Source of the DNA: an uncultured Oscillospiraceae bacterium
GTDB taxonomy: Bacteria > Bacillota > Clostridia > Oscillospirales > Acutalibacteraceae
Assembly: GCA_900541975.1 (NCBI GenBank)
Contig: UQLR01000015.1
Coordinates: 1-62,031 of the forward strand
Reading direction: 5' to 3'
DNA: 62,031 nt
Made by a program: the position numbers and the translations under genes. Shown piece by piece: positions 9,101-18,600 of this stretch. Numbering within the stretch: position 1 is the stretch's first letter; every line of letters starts with the position of its first letter. Below the pieces are notes generated by a model. The model saw only the letters and a program-made list of their open reading frames with translations. It made no database searches and had not been told where the DNA came from.

Positions 9101-9324
9101 TCCAACAAGCCTTCAATTGTTTCTTTTTGTTTATGTGTTGCAGCACGCGGTGCAACCTCTTCACTAAAAGTGTAATTTAAAGAAACACCTTCTCGGGTAG
9201 CTATATACTCTATTAGATTGGTAACTGCAGCTTTTGAAAGGATTGTTTTTCCGTTTGGTTTTTCCCCTGGTTGTGCAACACGAAAGTATTTTGAGTTTAA
9301 AACAATTCTTGCACCCTTTGCCAT
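6193..9324 (-). CDS. MobP3/MobL-type relaxase with C-terminal Sel1-like repeats
   Basis: 1043-residue relaxase that should nick oriT and stay bound to the 5' end of the transferred strand. The N-terminal part has the family signature of two YIATRE/YVAMRP segments (about 40 and 130) and the metal-binding motif MHDTSHHPHIH at about residue 220. From about 430 it consists of Sel1-like/TPR repeats (AAxxYKLGxxYxxGxGTxxDxxxAxxWYxxAA). Three of these (coded at 6645-7240) are nearly identical at DNA level, showing recent expansion. Sel1 repeats mediate protein contacts, so this half may dock other transfer proteins. A MobC-like gene is immediately upstream. Confidence 0.88.
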   Translation of the reverse strand: MAKGARIVLNSKYFRVAQPGEKPNGKTILSKAAVTNLIEYIATREGVSLNYTFSEEVAPRAATHKQKETIEGLLELIPEGKDTLEYNDYIENPTIKNASELISRVGEMGMEDTLDVDSASNLIEYVAMRPGAVRVGEHGLFSSENSLNLEEAKKEVSEHKGRIWSHVISLRREDADVLGYNTQCPWRNLVISQLDTIAHAHHISVNNLRWYAGMHDTSHHPHIHLEVFSNDETEGYLSSKGIEKMKSAFAHEIFEVELGQVEQEKTKHRDQLKLKFNELFNQIENNPLLQYDEKILQRLAEKLLDLSKELPDKGRKYYKFMPKNIKEKVDNLLEETINNSPALKEMYNTWCEKQVEIEKIYKNEPEQAISILSRPEFKSLKNSILRSAYALRYAENGQRSVESQGDTIRIATSEKDIQSIMDWSLLELQEEAEHHNLNACYQLAKKYQTGDGIKMDLYKAAMWYSIAADNGHSMAAYKLGQIYLSNTNDNIITKNEELGQEYCHKAYLRFYHELQDPRVFEKIENNKLVALDEGIESPYGAYLQCVIGDMYLKGEGVEKDYKKAFSWFELSAANGYINAYYKLGNLYYHGQGTKQDLQQAMNCYRKAKGNPYAEYKLGIMYQRGEGTQQNFERAAAHFVEASSQNNPYAHYKLANLIEDEKLQSVEKDPEVTNILYEKSLDLFKKLNQKNASDVLEYRIGQMYLSGKGTEINLPEAEKWLGLSAAEGNFFAAYKVATLSEDGTFQERSAEDLYSLYQTALHGFQNIYDSQPNSVLSYRIGQMYLSGKGTEINLPEAEKWLGLSAAEGNPFAIYQIATLSENGTFQERSVEDLYSLYQTALQGFQNIYGESQNEGQPDSTLSYRIGQMYLSGKGTEINLPEAERWLGLSAAEENPYAQYSLAMLYKTHYFLSNDNPTVYFLFQKSLQNFQASFSESPNGSFAFKIAGFYQYGYGTPVDITLAVNWYKIALDLGNLEAEEALKNIKVAKMEGLFFALSGFAYHTARIFREQMRQTEKQSTDRKIKSAIKKKRIQQGHNPNEQYYE
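6645..7240 (-). repeat. three near-identical 240-256 bp tandem repeats inside the relaxase gene
   Basis: The segment CTTCAGCTGCGGATA ... TCCGATCCGGTA recurs from about 6651, 6907 and 7147. Each unit encodes about 80 residues beginning YRIGQMYLSGKGTEINLPEA. The repeat length keeps the frame, and differences are few. Confidence 0.85.
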
Positions 9325-9356
9325 ATGTCTGCCGCCTTTCTTTTATAAAAGCTACT

Positions 9357-9803
9357 TTACTTTTTGTTGCGCTGTACAGCCTCAAATATATTGATATTTC
9401 CATTTTGCTTTTTCACAGTATCAACGGATATTTTTCGCAGTTTGTCATACTGTTCTTTGGATATGTCAAGATCGTTAGACAAGATCCTAGTTAAAATATC
9501 TAGTTCAACGGCTATTTTGTACTGCAAACGTCCTAATCTGTCCCCTAAAAGACGTAACTGTCCTTCCATTTTTTGACCGTAAACGCTGCACAGATAATCT
9601 TGGTTTAACTCCCCTGTAATATACGCAAAATAAAAATCCACCGCTATTTCTATAGCGGCGTTACGAGAAGATATATCTGTCAATGATAGGATATTATCTA
9701 CCTTTTTGTAAGTTTCTTTTTTTAAATACACACTACTTTTCAATTTTTGATTGTCTGCGACCTCTTTATTTTTAAGCTTTTGTTTGTTACAAAAATTTGC
9801 CAT
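9357..9803 (-). CDS. mobC: MobC-like relaxosome accessory protein
   Basis: 148 residues directly upstream of the relaxase gene. A basic N-terminus leads into KLKSSVYLKKETYKKVDNI and SSRNAAIEIAVDFYF, which fit a ribbon-helix-helix DNA-binding fold. A long helical C-terminus follows (LGDRLGRLQYKIAVELDILTRILS), as in Gram-positive MobC proteins. Such proteins bind oriT and help the relaxase. AAGGGAG precedes the ATG at 9803. The short gap upstream (9804-9864) holds an ICE palindrome and is a plausible place for oriT, though no nic consensus could be assigned. Confidence 0.7.
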   Translation of the reverse strand: MANFCNKQKLKNKEVADNQKLKSSVYLKKETYKKVDNILSLTDISSRNAAIEIAVDFYFAYITGELNQDYLCSVYGQKMEGQLRLLGDRLGRLQYKIAVELDILTRILSNDLDISKEQYDKLRKISVDTVKKQNGNINIFEAVQRNKK

Positions 9804-9822
9804 ACTTTATCTCCCTTCAATT

Positions 9823-9849
9823 AAGGGTGGGATAAATTGTCCCACCCTT
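9823..9849. repeat. ICE palindrome upstream of mobC-like gene
   Basis: AAGGGTGGGATAA/TTGTCCCACCCTT, 13-bp arms around 9836 with one mismatch. No T-run follows on the transcribed (minus) strand; the mobC RBS follows instead, so it is a poor terminator and a better candidate binding site. Confidence 0.75.
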
Positions 9850-9864
9850 TCTCTCAAGCAGCTG

Positions 9865-10923
9865 CTATGCTACTGGTGTTTTTTCCTCTGCTTTATTCCC
9901 TCTCACGTACTCATTTGTTGGGAAATACCCAAGAATACAGTTTGAATTTATGCTATAAGAATGTTCGGCAACCTTTGTATTGTACCAAGCACTGCCAGAA
10001 GTATTACCCTCCACTGTATACACCGTACTTCCATCGCAGGACGTTACAATTCCCGTATGATAGGAAGGGTATTCCAGTCCCAATGTACCAAAAAAGATAA
10101 TATCGCCGGATTGCGGTATATATCCAGAGTTTGCTAACCGAAACTGACCGCGACTTTCCAATATTTTATATTCTGTGCTGCACCCAACGTACCAGTCAAT
10201 AACACCCGCGTCAATATAACCTAACTGATCGGTACAGTAGGACACAAACATCGCACACCATTCGTCTCCAAAGCCAGATCCGTTTTTACTTTTGTAAGTC
10301 GTAAAACGTGTATGGCTTTCGCCTACAAATTGTAATGCATATTCTGCAAGATCGCTACTGGCGCCATATAGCAAAACTACATTAAATAAATCTTCCTTAA
10401 TTGAAATAATTCTGTTTTTTTGCTCCGAATCAATTGTAATATTACTAAAAGCCTGGTCTACATTGGCAATAGCTGTATTATCATCTTCTACAGCCATATA
10501 TTCTGTTTTTATTTTGGTTACCGTAGTAACCTTGCCTGTTTTTTCATCTTTTACTTTTTCAGTATATTTTGTTTCTACCGTATAAAAAAAGCAGGATACA
10601 ATTTTATTTAATGTATCCTGCCTTTCCTGGTTACTTGGCGTAATTGGTTCAAAGATTTCTATGTAAATAGCACACATCAGCTTTACATCTGGATACTTTG
10701 ACTTTTCTGCAAGCTTTGGAGCATAAGTTTCAGTGATAATTTTTGAAAACTCTTTGGACAAATCTCCTGAAACTTCTTGCGTAAATCCAGCAGCACAAAA
10801 AGAAGTAGCAAAAAATAACAGGCATAGCAAAAACACCGCTATTTTCTTAATTATTGATTGTCCCTGATCACTTGTCAAAAAAACTTTTACTGCGGTATAA
10901 GCGGCAGTACCTGCTATGGCCAT
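9865..10923 (-). CDS. CHAP-domain peptidoglycan hydrolase of the conjugation machine
   Basis: 352-residue membrane-anchored cell-wall hydrolase, the Gram-positive counterpart of VirB1. After a short N-terminus there is a membrane helix (KIAVFLLCLLFFATSFCAAGF), a helical stalk, then an NlpC/P60-CHAP domain with catalytic Cys in EWCAMFVSYC and His in YHTGIV. It opens the wall for the transfer channel. The start at 10923 (MAIAGTAAY) is preferred because AGGAGG sits 8 bases upstream and it follows the VirB4 stop by one base; a longer frame to 11004 would overlap VirB4 without an RBS. Confidence 0.88.
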   Translation of the reverse strand: MAIAGTAAYTAVKVFLTSDQGQSIIKKIAVFLLCLLFFATSFCAAGFTQEVSGDLSKEFSKIITETYAPKLAEKSKYPDVKLMCAIYIEIFEPITPSNQERQDTLNKIVSCFFYTVETKYTEKVKDEKTGKVTTVTKIKTEYMAVEDDNTAIANVDQAFSNITIDSEQKNRIISIKEDLFNVVLLYGASSDLAEYALQFVGESHTRFTTYKSKNGSGFGDEWCAMFVSYCTDQLGYIDAGVIDWYVGCSTEYKILESRGQFRLANSGYIPQSGDIIFFGTLGLEYPSYHTGIVTSCDGSTVYTVEGNTSGSAWYNTKVAEHSYSINSNCILGYFPTNEYVRGNKAEEKTPVA

Positions 10924-10924
10924 A

Positions 10925-12766
10925 TTAAACACCTCCTGCTGTGCCAAATAACTTGCTTTTATATTCCGGGGCAATAATATGGTGATGATAACGTTCATTG
11001 CCACATAAATACAAGCAATGTCCTTTGTTTGGAAAACGGATAATGTCGTATTCAGATGGCGTTAACCCCATTACGCGAATATATTCCTGTTCGTCACAGT
11101 TGCCTGGAAAAAACAAAAATTTGTGTGTGGGAATAGACAAAAGTGGTTTTGTTAGTTCAACAATATCAGGCAGAAAAAAATCGTTTGGATTCTGACTTGT
11201 CAAAATCATATTGCTATTTTTCTTTCGGCCACGTTTTAAAAAGCTGCGCAGATAGGATAGTGCGGTCGGATTTTTTAATATCTCATGAAATTCATCTGTA
11301 CTGGCTACTGTATTGCCCTCTGTTAAAAATTTATTTGCCATATAGGATAAGATATTAAAGTACATTGCATTTTTTAAATTTTGGTTGGTTGACAGCATAT
11401 TTTTAACGCCGAACACAATAAAATCTGCTGTCGGAATATTTGTATGTCCGCTGAAAAATACGCTTTCAGCTCCATCGCAAATACTGTTTAGTCCAAGCGT
11501 TAAAGAACGCAGAATCTCAGGAGTATATAAGGTTTTTTCTTTCTTTTTATTGTACTCGAGATCCTTTAGTTCCCGAAGTAAAAGATTGTGCAAATCACTT
11601 AAAATTGGATAATCCATGGAGGACAGATTATCAAAATCTGTGCTATCAGTAATATTGAATTCTTTATATAGCTTTGCCAGCATGATTTCCAGCGTATCTA
11701 GTTCTGCTGATGTAAAGTCTTTATATGATGCAAAAAAATCTCGGAGGAAGGCAATATGCTGGTTTAAACGGGTGCTTTTTCTAAATGCGGCCGGTTCTTC
11801 ATTTGGACTATCTTCCGCATCCTCTTTGCTTGCCCATAGGCGCGGCTCCAGTACGTTAATCATATATTCTCCTGACATCATATCCATAGTTGTACCGCCC
11901 AATGTTTTACAAAGATCCATATATTCGTGCTCTGGATCAATAATATATAGACGTTTTCCCATTTCACACAAATTGGTTAGCAGTAGCTTTGTCAGATAAG
12001 ATTTACCTTCGCCTGAATTACCCAAAATAAGTATATGCCCATTTGTTTTATCTTGGCTACGTTGATCAAAATCTGTAATAATATTACTGCCATTTGCATC
12101 CCTGCCAATATAAATGCCTTTAGGATCTGTTTTGCCAGAATAAGAAAATGGAAAAAGATTCGCAACGGAAGACACAGGCAATACACGTTCAAACTGCTTT
12201 CCAAAAGTATTTTGCCCACAAGGTTTTACACTGTGAAATCCCTGTTTTTGCTGCAACCAGAGAGAATCATAGAGCAGTTTATATCGGTTTAAACAGGCAA
12301 TTACATTTCCTTTAAGCATTTCAAGCGACTCAAGCGTTGATGCAATAAGTTCGATGTAAACAGCGCAATAAATCAAAGGTTCCTTACTACGATGCATTTT
12401 GCTGATCAGATCTGAAAGATCGTTAATATTGTCTTCTGCTTCCCTAGCCGCCTGCATGTTTTTAGAAGAAAAACGCTGATGTCGGTTTCTACGTTCTGCT
12501 TTTTTAAATATATCATTTGTTTCCAATGTACCAATTGTCTGTGTATAAATATGTAGGGTCACGCCATCTTTTTCACCAAGTTCTCTTAATATTGCCTGAT
12601 CGGTTGTAATCGTTGGATAAGAACGAATTGCCCAAACACAACGAAATGTATTGCCGATAACAAAGTAGTTTGGATGCCGAAAATCCATTACAGACGGAGC
12701 TATCAACTCCAAAAAAGTCTTTAATTCTTTTTGTACAGCTGTTTTTTCTGATTTCCTTTTTCGCAT
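10925..12766 (-). CDS. virB4: VirB4-type conjugation ATPase
   Basis: 613-residue cytoplasmic ATPase that powers the secretion channel. Walker A is at about 249-256 (GNSGEGKSY). The Walker B region near residue 500 reads STDEFHEIL, followed by FLKRGRKKNSNMILTSQNPNDF, the arginine and sensor segment typical of VirB4. The usual N-terminal CagE/TrbE-like domain is partly encoded as a separate protein just upstream (12769-13356). The genes are packed with 2-base gaps in one operon with PrgI and VirB6. Confidence 0.92.
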   Translation of the reverse strand: MRKRKSEKTAVQKELKTFLELIAPSVMDFRHPNYFVIGNTFRCVWAIRSYPTITTDQAILRELGEKDGVTLHIYTQTIGTLETNDIFKKAERRNRHQRFSSKNMQAAREAEDNINDLSDLISKMHRSKEPLIYCAVYIELIASTLESLEMLKGNVIACLNRYKLLYDSLWLQQKQGFHSVKPCGQNTFGKQFERVLPVSSVANLFPFSYSGKTDPKGIYIGRDANGSNIITDFDQRSQDKTNGHILILGNSGEGKSYLTKLLLTNLCEMGKRLYIIDPEHEYMDLCKTLGGTTMDMMSGEYMINVLEPRLWASKEDAEDSPNEEPAAFRKSTRLNQHIAFLRDFFASYKDFTSAELDTLEIMLAKLYKEFNITDSTDFDNLSSMDYPILSDLHNLLLRELKDLEYNKKKEKTLYTPEILRSLTLGLNSICDGAESVFFSGHTNIPTADFIVFGVKNMLSTNQNLKNAMYFNILSYMANKFLTEGNTVASTDEFHEILKNPTALSYLRSFLKRGRKKNSNMILTSQNPNDFFLPDIVELTKPLLSIPTHKFLFFPGNCDEQEYIRVMGLTPSEYDIIRFPNKGHCLYLCGNERYHHHIIAPEYKSKLFGTAGGV

Positions 12767-12768
12767 TT

Positions 12769-13356
12769 TTATACCTCCTCACAATACTGTTGGCCTTCTA
12801 CGTCTGGTGTAGTATCGTCAAATACGTTTTGTTCGTAGTAGATAGATAAAAGGCGCTTTAGATCGTTTTTCGTGGCAAGTGTAGTTGTGAGGCCTCCTTC
12901 TGTTGATGTTTGTATAGTTCGCTTAACCACCATACTAATTGCATCCATACCTGTATTGTTTGCAAACCGAAGGCAAAGAAGAAATTCCCGACTGGTAGAC
13001 ATGCTAATTCGAATTTGGTCTAAAAATTGCATATCCTGTATCAACAATTTTTTGATAGCCGGTTTAGTTTCCTTTTCCAAACGTTGTTTTAAAAACTCCT
13101 TATTTTTTTCGTAAGATTGCGAACTGTTGATACATAGAATTTCTATATTTTCTATGGTTTTCAGTGTAGTCGTTAAACCAATAATTTTTGATGTTACAAT
13201 TTCATTTGATAGCACGGAAATATTTAGAGGTTTAACAACAAAAAAAATATATTTTGCCTGGTTAATTCCAAGAAGATAATCGTCCAAGACAGACGTAATT
13301 CCCATTACATTTAAAGTGTTTTGTTTTTTCTTGTTAGAGTTATCAAAAAAGCTCAT
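12769..13356 (-). CDS. split-off VirB4 N-terminal-like protein
   Basis: 195 residues ending 2 bases before the VirB4 gene. The segment IFFVVKPLNISVLSNEIV and the helical middle resemble the N-terminal domain of TraE/VirB4 ATPases rather than a full enzyme; no Walker motif is present. Clostridial ICEs often encode this part as its own gene between PrgI and VirB4. It probably assembles with VirB4 at the membrane. Assignment rests on gene order and weak sequence resemblance. Confidence 0.6.
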   Translation of the reverse strand: MSFFDNSNKKKQNTLNVMGITSVLDDYLLGINQAKYIFFVVKPLNISVLSNEIVTSKIIGLTTTLKTIENIEILCINSSQSYEKNKEFLKQRLEKETKPAIKKLLIQDMQFLDQIRISMSTSREFLLCLRFANNTGMDAISMVVKRTIQTSTEGGLTTTLATKNDLKRLLSIYYEQNVFDDTTPDVEGQQYCEEV

Positions 13357-13363
13357 CTATTTA

Positions 13364-13633
13364 TCACTCCATGCTCCATCTAAAAATCGTCTGATCTGTT
13401 ACTGCAAACTTAAAAAGTCGAATCATGTACTCATATATAAAAATATCTCCAGTGCGTACTGTAAAAAATGCATAGACCGCGCAAAAGAGAAACGGAATTA
13501 AAAGACCGGATGTCAGCCAAATTATAAAGCCAAATAATGCAGATATTCCAATTACAATCAAATCACGTGGAATCCATACAAGAAAAACCGGCTGCGCAAT
13601 CAAATTATCCGGATAATAGTATTTTTGTTCCAA
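13364..13633 (-). CDS. prgI: PrgI-family (VirB3-like) membrane protein
   Basis: 89-residue protein with two adjacent membrane helices (LIVIGISALFGFIIWL and LLIPFLFCAVYAFF), matching PrgI/VirB3. It reads LEQKYYYPDNLIAQPVFLVWIPRDL, a typical PrgI opening. The TTG at 13633 is chosen because AAAGGAGTG lies 7 bases upstream; an ATG at 13657 would put the start next to the palindrome without an RBS. It is part of the inner-membrane channel and lies between VirB6 and the VirB4 unit. Confidence 0.82.
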   Translation of the reverse strand: MEQKYYYPDNLIAQPVFLVWIPRDLIVIGISALFGFIIWLTSGLLIPFLFCAVYAFFTVRTGDIFIYEYMIRLFKFAVTDQTIFRWSME

Positions 13634-13657
13634 ATTAAACACTCCTTTATCAAACAA

Positions 13658-13684
13658 AAGGGTGGGACAATTTGTCCCACCCTT
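13658..13684. repeat. ICE palindrome between virB6 and prgI
   Basis: AAGGGTGGGACAA/TTGTCCCACCCTT, perfect 13-bp arms around T 13671. On the minus strand TTTTG follows, so it could act as an intra-operon attenuator as well as a protein-binding site. Confidence 0.8.
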
Positions 13685-13690
13685 ACAGGG

Positions 13691-14545
13691 TTACCTTGTG
13701 AAACTACGGATTAGAGCGGTCGCAGAGCTTGCCGTATAAATTGCAGTAGACACATTACCACGCACACTTGTTTCCAGTCCAAAGTGTTGCGCAATCCGTG
13801 GAACCTCAGTTGCAGACAGGCAAACACCTAAACCCAAAACTAAAAGCGATCTGTTGCTTAATAGCAAAATCCCAACGATAAAAAGGATATTTTGCGCAAA
13901 ATGAGTAAAGCATAGGCCGATAATCTGCTTTACCCAACTTAGAAAACCGTCGTTATATCCGCGAGGCAAATTAAAAATGTGAAATGATCCAATAAAAATT
14001 AAACATAATAGGATTCCAGAACGTTTTAAGTTACCAAAGAAAATTTTGACGATTACATATAAAAAAACAAGGATCATCGGTAATTGCCACAAAATATCCA
14101 TGGCACTCAAATCGTTAAAGAAAGCTGCTACAAATTGTTCCATAAAACCATCCAGTGTGGTTATATTAAGTTCTTCTGCGCTATTCCATATAATTAAATT
14201 TATAATTTCTACTTGCAGATCACTTGTAGCCTGAAAAACAAGTGGTGGCATTATGGTAAAAAGACTTGTTAGAGCAAATCCTTTAAATATATTAATTAAT
14301 AATGAATGTACATCTACATTTTGCCCACTTTGATAACTGACACAGGTTTCCAATATGGCAAAAACAGTGGACGCGGCAAAAAGTGCTGTGCCAAACAACT
14401 GAAAAAAAGCAAGCAGGGAAGTAACTAATCCATAATTAAAAAGTTGCGACGTTGTATTGGAAAAATACTCAATTATAAATTTTATGACACTCATCAGTCC
14501 GGCAATAACCCATTGCACACCGTCATTTAAAAACATTTCTGCCAA
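13691..14545 (-). CDS. VirB6/TrbL-like polytopic membrane protein
   Basis: 284 residues with five or six hydrophobic helices, including LVTSLLAFFQLFGTALFAASTVFAILE, LPMILVFLYVIVKIFF, GILLCLIFIGSFHIF and FAQNILFIVGILLLS. The position between a pilin-like protein and PrgI/VirB4 fits the VirB6 channel subunit of Gram-positive T4SS. The C-terminal SVRGNVSTAIYTASSATALIR is often seen in this family. Called from topology and gene order. Confidence 0.78.
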   Translation of the reverse strand: MAEMFLNDGVQWVIAGLMSVIKFIIEYFSNTTSQLFNYGLVTSLLAFFQLFGTALFAASTVFAILETCVSYQSGQNVDVHSLLINIFKGFALTSLFTIMPPLVFQATSDLQVEIINLIIWNSAEELNITTLDGFMEQFVAAFFNDLSAMDILWQLPMILVFLYVIVKIFFGNLKRSGILLCLIFIGSFHIFNLPRGYNDGFLSWVKQIIGLCFTHFAQNILFIVGILLLSNRSLLVLGLGVCLSATEVPRIAQHFGLETSVRGNVSTAIYTASSATALIRSFTR

Positions 14546-14556
14546 ATTAAATCACC

Positions 14557-14898
14557 TTATCCTCCTATAATCCCCCACATCCAGGCAGTTCCTGTGCCGG
14601 CTACAATAATTCCCACAACAATTAAAACAATAGGGAGAATGTGAAATTCTTCGCCGCGTCTGTATGCAGTATATAATGTTACAAGTTTAAAGATTAACAG
14701 TGCAACAAGCAGTACGGAAGCAACACCCAAAACCACACCTACAACTGCTTTTATTTGTGGGATCAGTTCATTATTCGCGAGATTTCTGAGCGGAGCTTCT
14801 AAATCTATAGCGTAAACGGGCACAATAAAGCAGACACATAAAATAATTGCCAGGATCGTGGATATAGAAAATTTGCAAATGGTTGTATGTTTTTTCAT
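14557..14898 (-). CDS. VirB2/Maff2-like small membrane protein
   Basis: 113-residue precursor with a signal-like helix (ISTILAIILCVCFIVPVYA) and two mature membrane helices (VVGVVLGVASVLLVALLIF and ILPIVLIVVGIIVAGTGTAWMW), the layout of VirB2/TrbC pilin-like proteins. It resembles the Maff2 family of Clostridial ICEs. It stands at the head of the T4SS core and is probably a channel or surface subunit. Confidence 0.72.
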   Translation of the reverse strand: MKKHTTICKFSISTILAIILCVCFIVPVYAIDLEAPLRNLANNELIPQIKAVVGVVLGVASVLLVALLIFKLVTLYTAYRRGEEFHILPIVLIVVGIIVAGTGTAWMWGIIGG

Positions 14899-14925
14899 TT
14901 TTATTACCTCTCTTATTATTTTGAT

Positions 14926-15633
14926 TTATTGTACAATAACCGTACAGCTGATCGTTTTGTTATAGTTCTTTAACGCTGCGTGTAAATAAGTCGTTCCGGC
15001 TGCTAAGCCTTTGACCGTAACAGTGGTTACATCGGCAGATACAAACGACAAAATACGGTTATTATCCAACTTCCAGTCAATGCCTTGTGCAGCAAGGCCA
15101 GGCGGGTATATAACTTGTACGGTATAGGTATCACCAATACCTAAAGCAACTGTAGAAGGGGATATATATACGTCTTCTACGGTTGCAGACGGAGCATTGG
15201 CCTCTATTTGGCTGCTAGATGTAGGGGGTGCTGTGATTTCAGGTGCACTGCTCAAAACTGGCGGCTCATAGGGTGCTTGTGAATTGGCTGGATAACTGTT
15301 TTCCTGAGTATCGGATGATTCTGTTTTTGAACTATTCTCCATAGTGCTACTTATTTTATCTGGCTGTTTGGATTCTGTTTGTCTTTCCGTTTCCGTAGAG
15401 TTTTCCGGTGTCTGCGTAGAAGATTCGGTAGGTTCTGTAGTTGTTTCTGTTACAGGCTCTGTAGCATATGTGGATGTAGGTCTATTTGTATCCGAAATTT
15501 CAGGAGAAAGAAACAAATCTTTCGGATCTGGATTTCTAATCAATTTTTCAAAAACTGAAAAGCCAATTAAAACCACTAGTAGGATTACAGCCAAAATTAT
15601 GTAGGGTTTATATTTCTTCTTTTCTGTCTTCAT
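14926..15633 (-). CDS. membrane-anchored protein with Ser/Thr-rich stalk and Ig-like (Big2) domain
   Basis: 235 residues: a lysine-rich cytoplasmic start, one membrane helix (YIILAVILLVVLIGFSVF), a Ser/Thr/Glu/Pro-rich stalk of about 110 residues, then a bacterial Ig-like domain (VYISPSTVALGIGDTYTVQVIYP ... VTVKGLAAGTTYLHA). It likely projects a beta-sandwich from the membrane through the wall. Its stop is adjacent to the giant adhesin gene, with which it is probably co-transcribed. Confidence 0.75.
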   Translation of the reverse strand: MKTEKKKYKPYIILAVILLVVLIGFSVFEKLIRNPDPKDLFLSPEISDTNRPTSTYATEPVTETTTEPTESSTQTPENSTETERQTESKQPDKISSTMENSSKTESSDTQENSYPANSQAPYEPPVLSSAPEITAPPTSSSQIEANAPSATVEDVYISPSTVALGIGDTYTVQVIYPPGLAAQGIDWKLDNNRILSFVSADVTTVTVKGLAAGTTYLHAALKNYNKTISCTVIVQ

Positions 15634-15634
15634 T

Positions 15635-18600
15635 TCATTTTCTGCATTGATGGGTTACAAAACGAATTACAAAAACAATTATGACAAGCGCAGATATAGC
15701 CGCTAAAAACAAAATAAGTACAGGAAAACTATCTCCAGTGGACATAGTATCACCGGACAAATCCGTAGAAATGTTTTCACCATTCGGCGTTACTGTTATA
15801 TCTGCAGGTTTCTTTTCGTTTGTCATTTCAGCCTTTACAATCTGACCGTTTTCCGTGATTTCAAATTCGTGCAGAGTGGTATCGATGATATATCCATCTG
15901 GCGCATCAAATTCTTCGTAGGTGTATTTGCCGTATTTGAGAGTGTATTTAAAAATGCCGTTTTTATCGGTATACCCTTCAACAACAACATTGCCATTTGT
16001 GTCCTTAATTCGGATTCCACAATCAGCAAGCGGCAATCCTGTTTCCCGATCAGTTTTAATAAATTCCAGTGTACCCTTTTTCAGCTGATTATTAATTGCT
16101 ACCACCGAGACAGAAAACTCTGATTCTTCCGGTTGGGCAATCTGCACAAATGGCTGTTCACTTATAAGTGGACTAGATGTGAGTGCAGCTGTTAAAGTAG
16201 CAACATCCAAATCTAAATTAGAAGGGATATATCGAATAGACACCTTTTGCGGCTCTGGAATAACATAGCGTGATGGAACTTCCACTTCTTCAAGCGTATA
16301 GTCACCAATGAGCACATCATTGAAGATGGCAATACCATTTTCATTTGTTATAGCATATTCGCTGATTTCCACACCAGAAAGAGAGGTTCCGTATAAATGA
16401 AATTTAAAACCTTCTAAAATTCCATCTTCTGATGTTTTTACAACTCGCAAAGACCCTCTCTTTAAAATATTTTCAAAGCTGACTTCGGTCGTCTTATTCC
16501 ATTCCACGCTCACGCTTTGCGCTGTAGGAACAATATACTTATCTTCTGTTCCTACTTCCTGTAAAGTGTAATTATCGCCAATAAGCACATTACTAAAGAC
16601 CGCCTTTCCTTGGGCATTCGTCTTCGCGGTCATCTCAATTTCTTCTCCCGAAAGAGATGTGCCGGTCAGTTTAAATTCCTTATTTTCTACAAAACCGTCT
16701 TCTGCCGTTTTTGTAACCTCTACATTTCCGCGCTTCAGACTATTGTGAAAATGAAATTCTGTTACAATATTTTTTGCAAGGTTTTTGCTGATCTGCGCCG
16801 GCACGACATACCTTTCCGGGATGGTATATGTTCCATCGGCATTTTTAATACCAAGCTCTTTCACGCTGTATGTGATGAGCTTTCCATTTGAGTATGCCGG
16901 TAAATTTTTCAGATAGATTTCGCCGTTTTCATCTGTGGAATACCGGCCAATCAGCGTACTGTTTGAATAGACGGCAAAATAAAAGTCTTCTATCATGCCG
17001 TCTGACGACGTTTTGATGATTTTAAGTTGGGAACGCACTTTATTGTGGAATGAAACCTCAACCGTTTCCCCCTGTTTGGGTGTTACCGTTTTTGCAGACT
17101 GCTCCGCATAGCCCTCCGGCACCTCTTCCGTAATGGTATAGCTTACACCAGCTTCTACGTCTTCAAAAAGAACAACACCCTTACTGTCTGTCACTTTCCG
17201 TTCAGTCACGGTGTAGCCGTTATCTATATAGGTCAGAATAAACGGGATGTTGGCAACAACGCCGTCGTCCGAAGTTTTAATGATTTTTATATCCGGCTTT
17301 GGGATATTGTTAAACCGTACAATAACCGGATCGTCCCCTTCAGGGGGTAATGTAAAGGTCTGCGGCTCCTGCGGTTCATATCCTTCCGGCACAATTTCTG
17401 TGATTGTATATTCATCTTCCCAATACGACGTGGGAAGATTTATTGTAACTGTGCCGTCAGCCCCGGTTGTATAGGTTCTTGTTTCCTTAATCCTGTTAAA
17501 CGGGTCAAAATAGCCGGTTATTTCAAAATCAATCCCGGCAATGTTGCCGTCCGGGGACGTTTTGATAATTTTAAGCGGACGGGTTATCTGCTCGTTGTGA
17601 AAGCTTACCGTTGTGACCGATCCGTTTTGCACCGTTACAATCTTTTTATGATTCGGGTTGGTATAGTAGTTGTACCACAGGCCCACTTCTGTCACTTCAT
17701 ATTTTCCAGTGGGCACATTGCTAAATTTTACACGGCCGGTTTTGTCCGTTTCGTGCCCCCACTGCGGCGTAAGCCATTCGAGCGTTTCGGTGTTTTGCAC
17801 GGTAAAAGAAAAACCGTCCAGTCGGCCGTCGGATGAGGTTTTTTGAATAACCAGCTCTCCGGTCTGGCGGATGTTGTGGAAGGTCACCAGGTTGGCCGCG
17901 TTTTGCCGCAGCGTAATCGTCTGCGACTGCTGCGGCTTGTACCCTTCCGGCACAAGTTCCGTAATGCCGTACTTCCGGCCAATTGTTAATCCTTTTACGG
18001 TGATGTAGCCGTTGTCATCCGTTTGCCTGGCATAAACTGAACCTGTAACGGTATCCCGGATAGTAAATGGGATATCCGCCACTTTGCCGTCTGTAGACGT
18101 TTTTCGGATCGTTAGATCCGTTGTCAGCAGCTTATTGTAAAAATGGACGGTTGCCGTTTCCCCTGCCGTAACGGTAACTGTCTGCGGCGGCGGGGCAAAA
18201 TACTTTGTTTCGTCTGTAAGTTCTGTGATCGTGTAGCTGCCAGCATAGTAGTGATCTGCAATTGTACCGTCAGCTCCAGTTGTGAGCGTTTCTTTTTCGC
18301 CTGTGCTGTTGTTTTTTACAACAAACCGCATTCCGGCTACTACGCCGTCGTCGCTTTTTTTAATGATCTTGATCGTGCCCGGATCGGGGTCGTTGGAAAT
18401 TTCCGGCGCGTTATAGGTAAATACGCTCTCCGCCTCGCCTTCGCTTGTGATCTGCCGGATCACAGGCGTACTGTCGATGATATAGCCTTCCGGGGCTTTC
18501 GTCTCCTGTATGGCTATGGTCCCAAGCGGTAAAGTAACAAAATTACTGGTTGAATAATAAAACTCATCGCCGGAAACAAGATAGTCTTTACTTAATCTGG

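Noticed and set aside
9804..9864. oriT of the ICE
   Set aside because: Position upstream of the mobC-like gene and the palindrome make it plausible, but no nic consensus for this relaxase type could be recognised, so no oriT is annotated.
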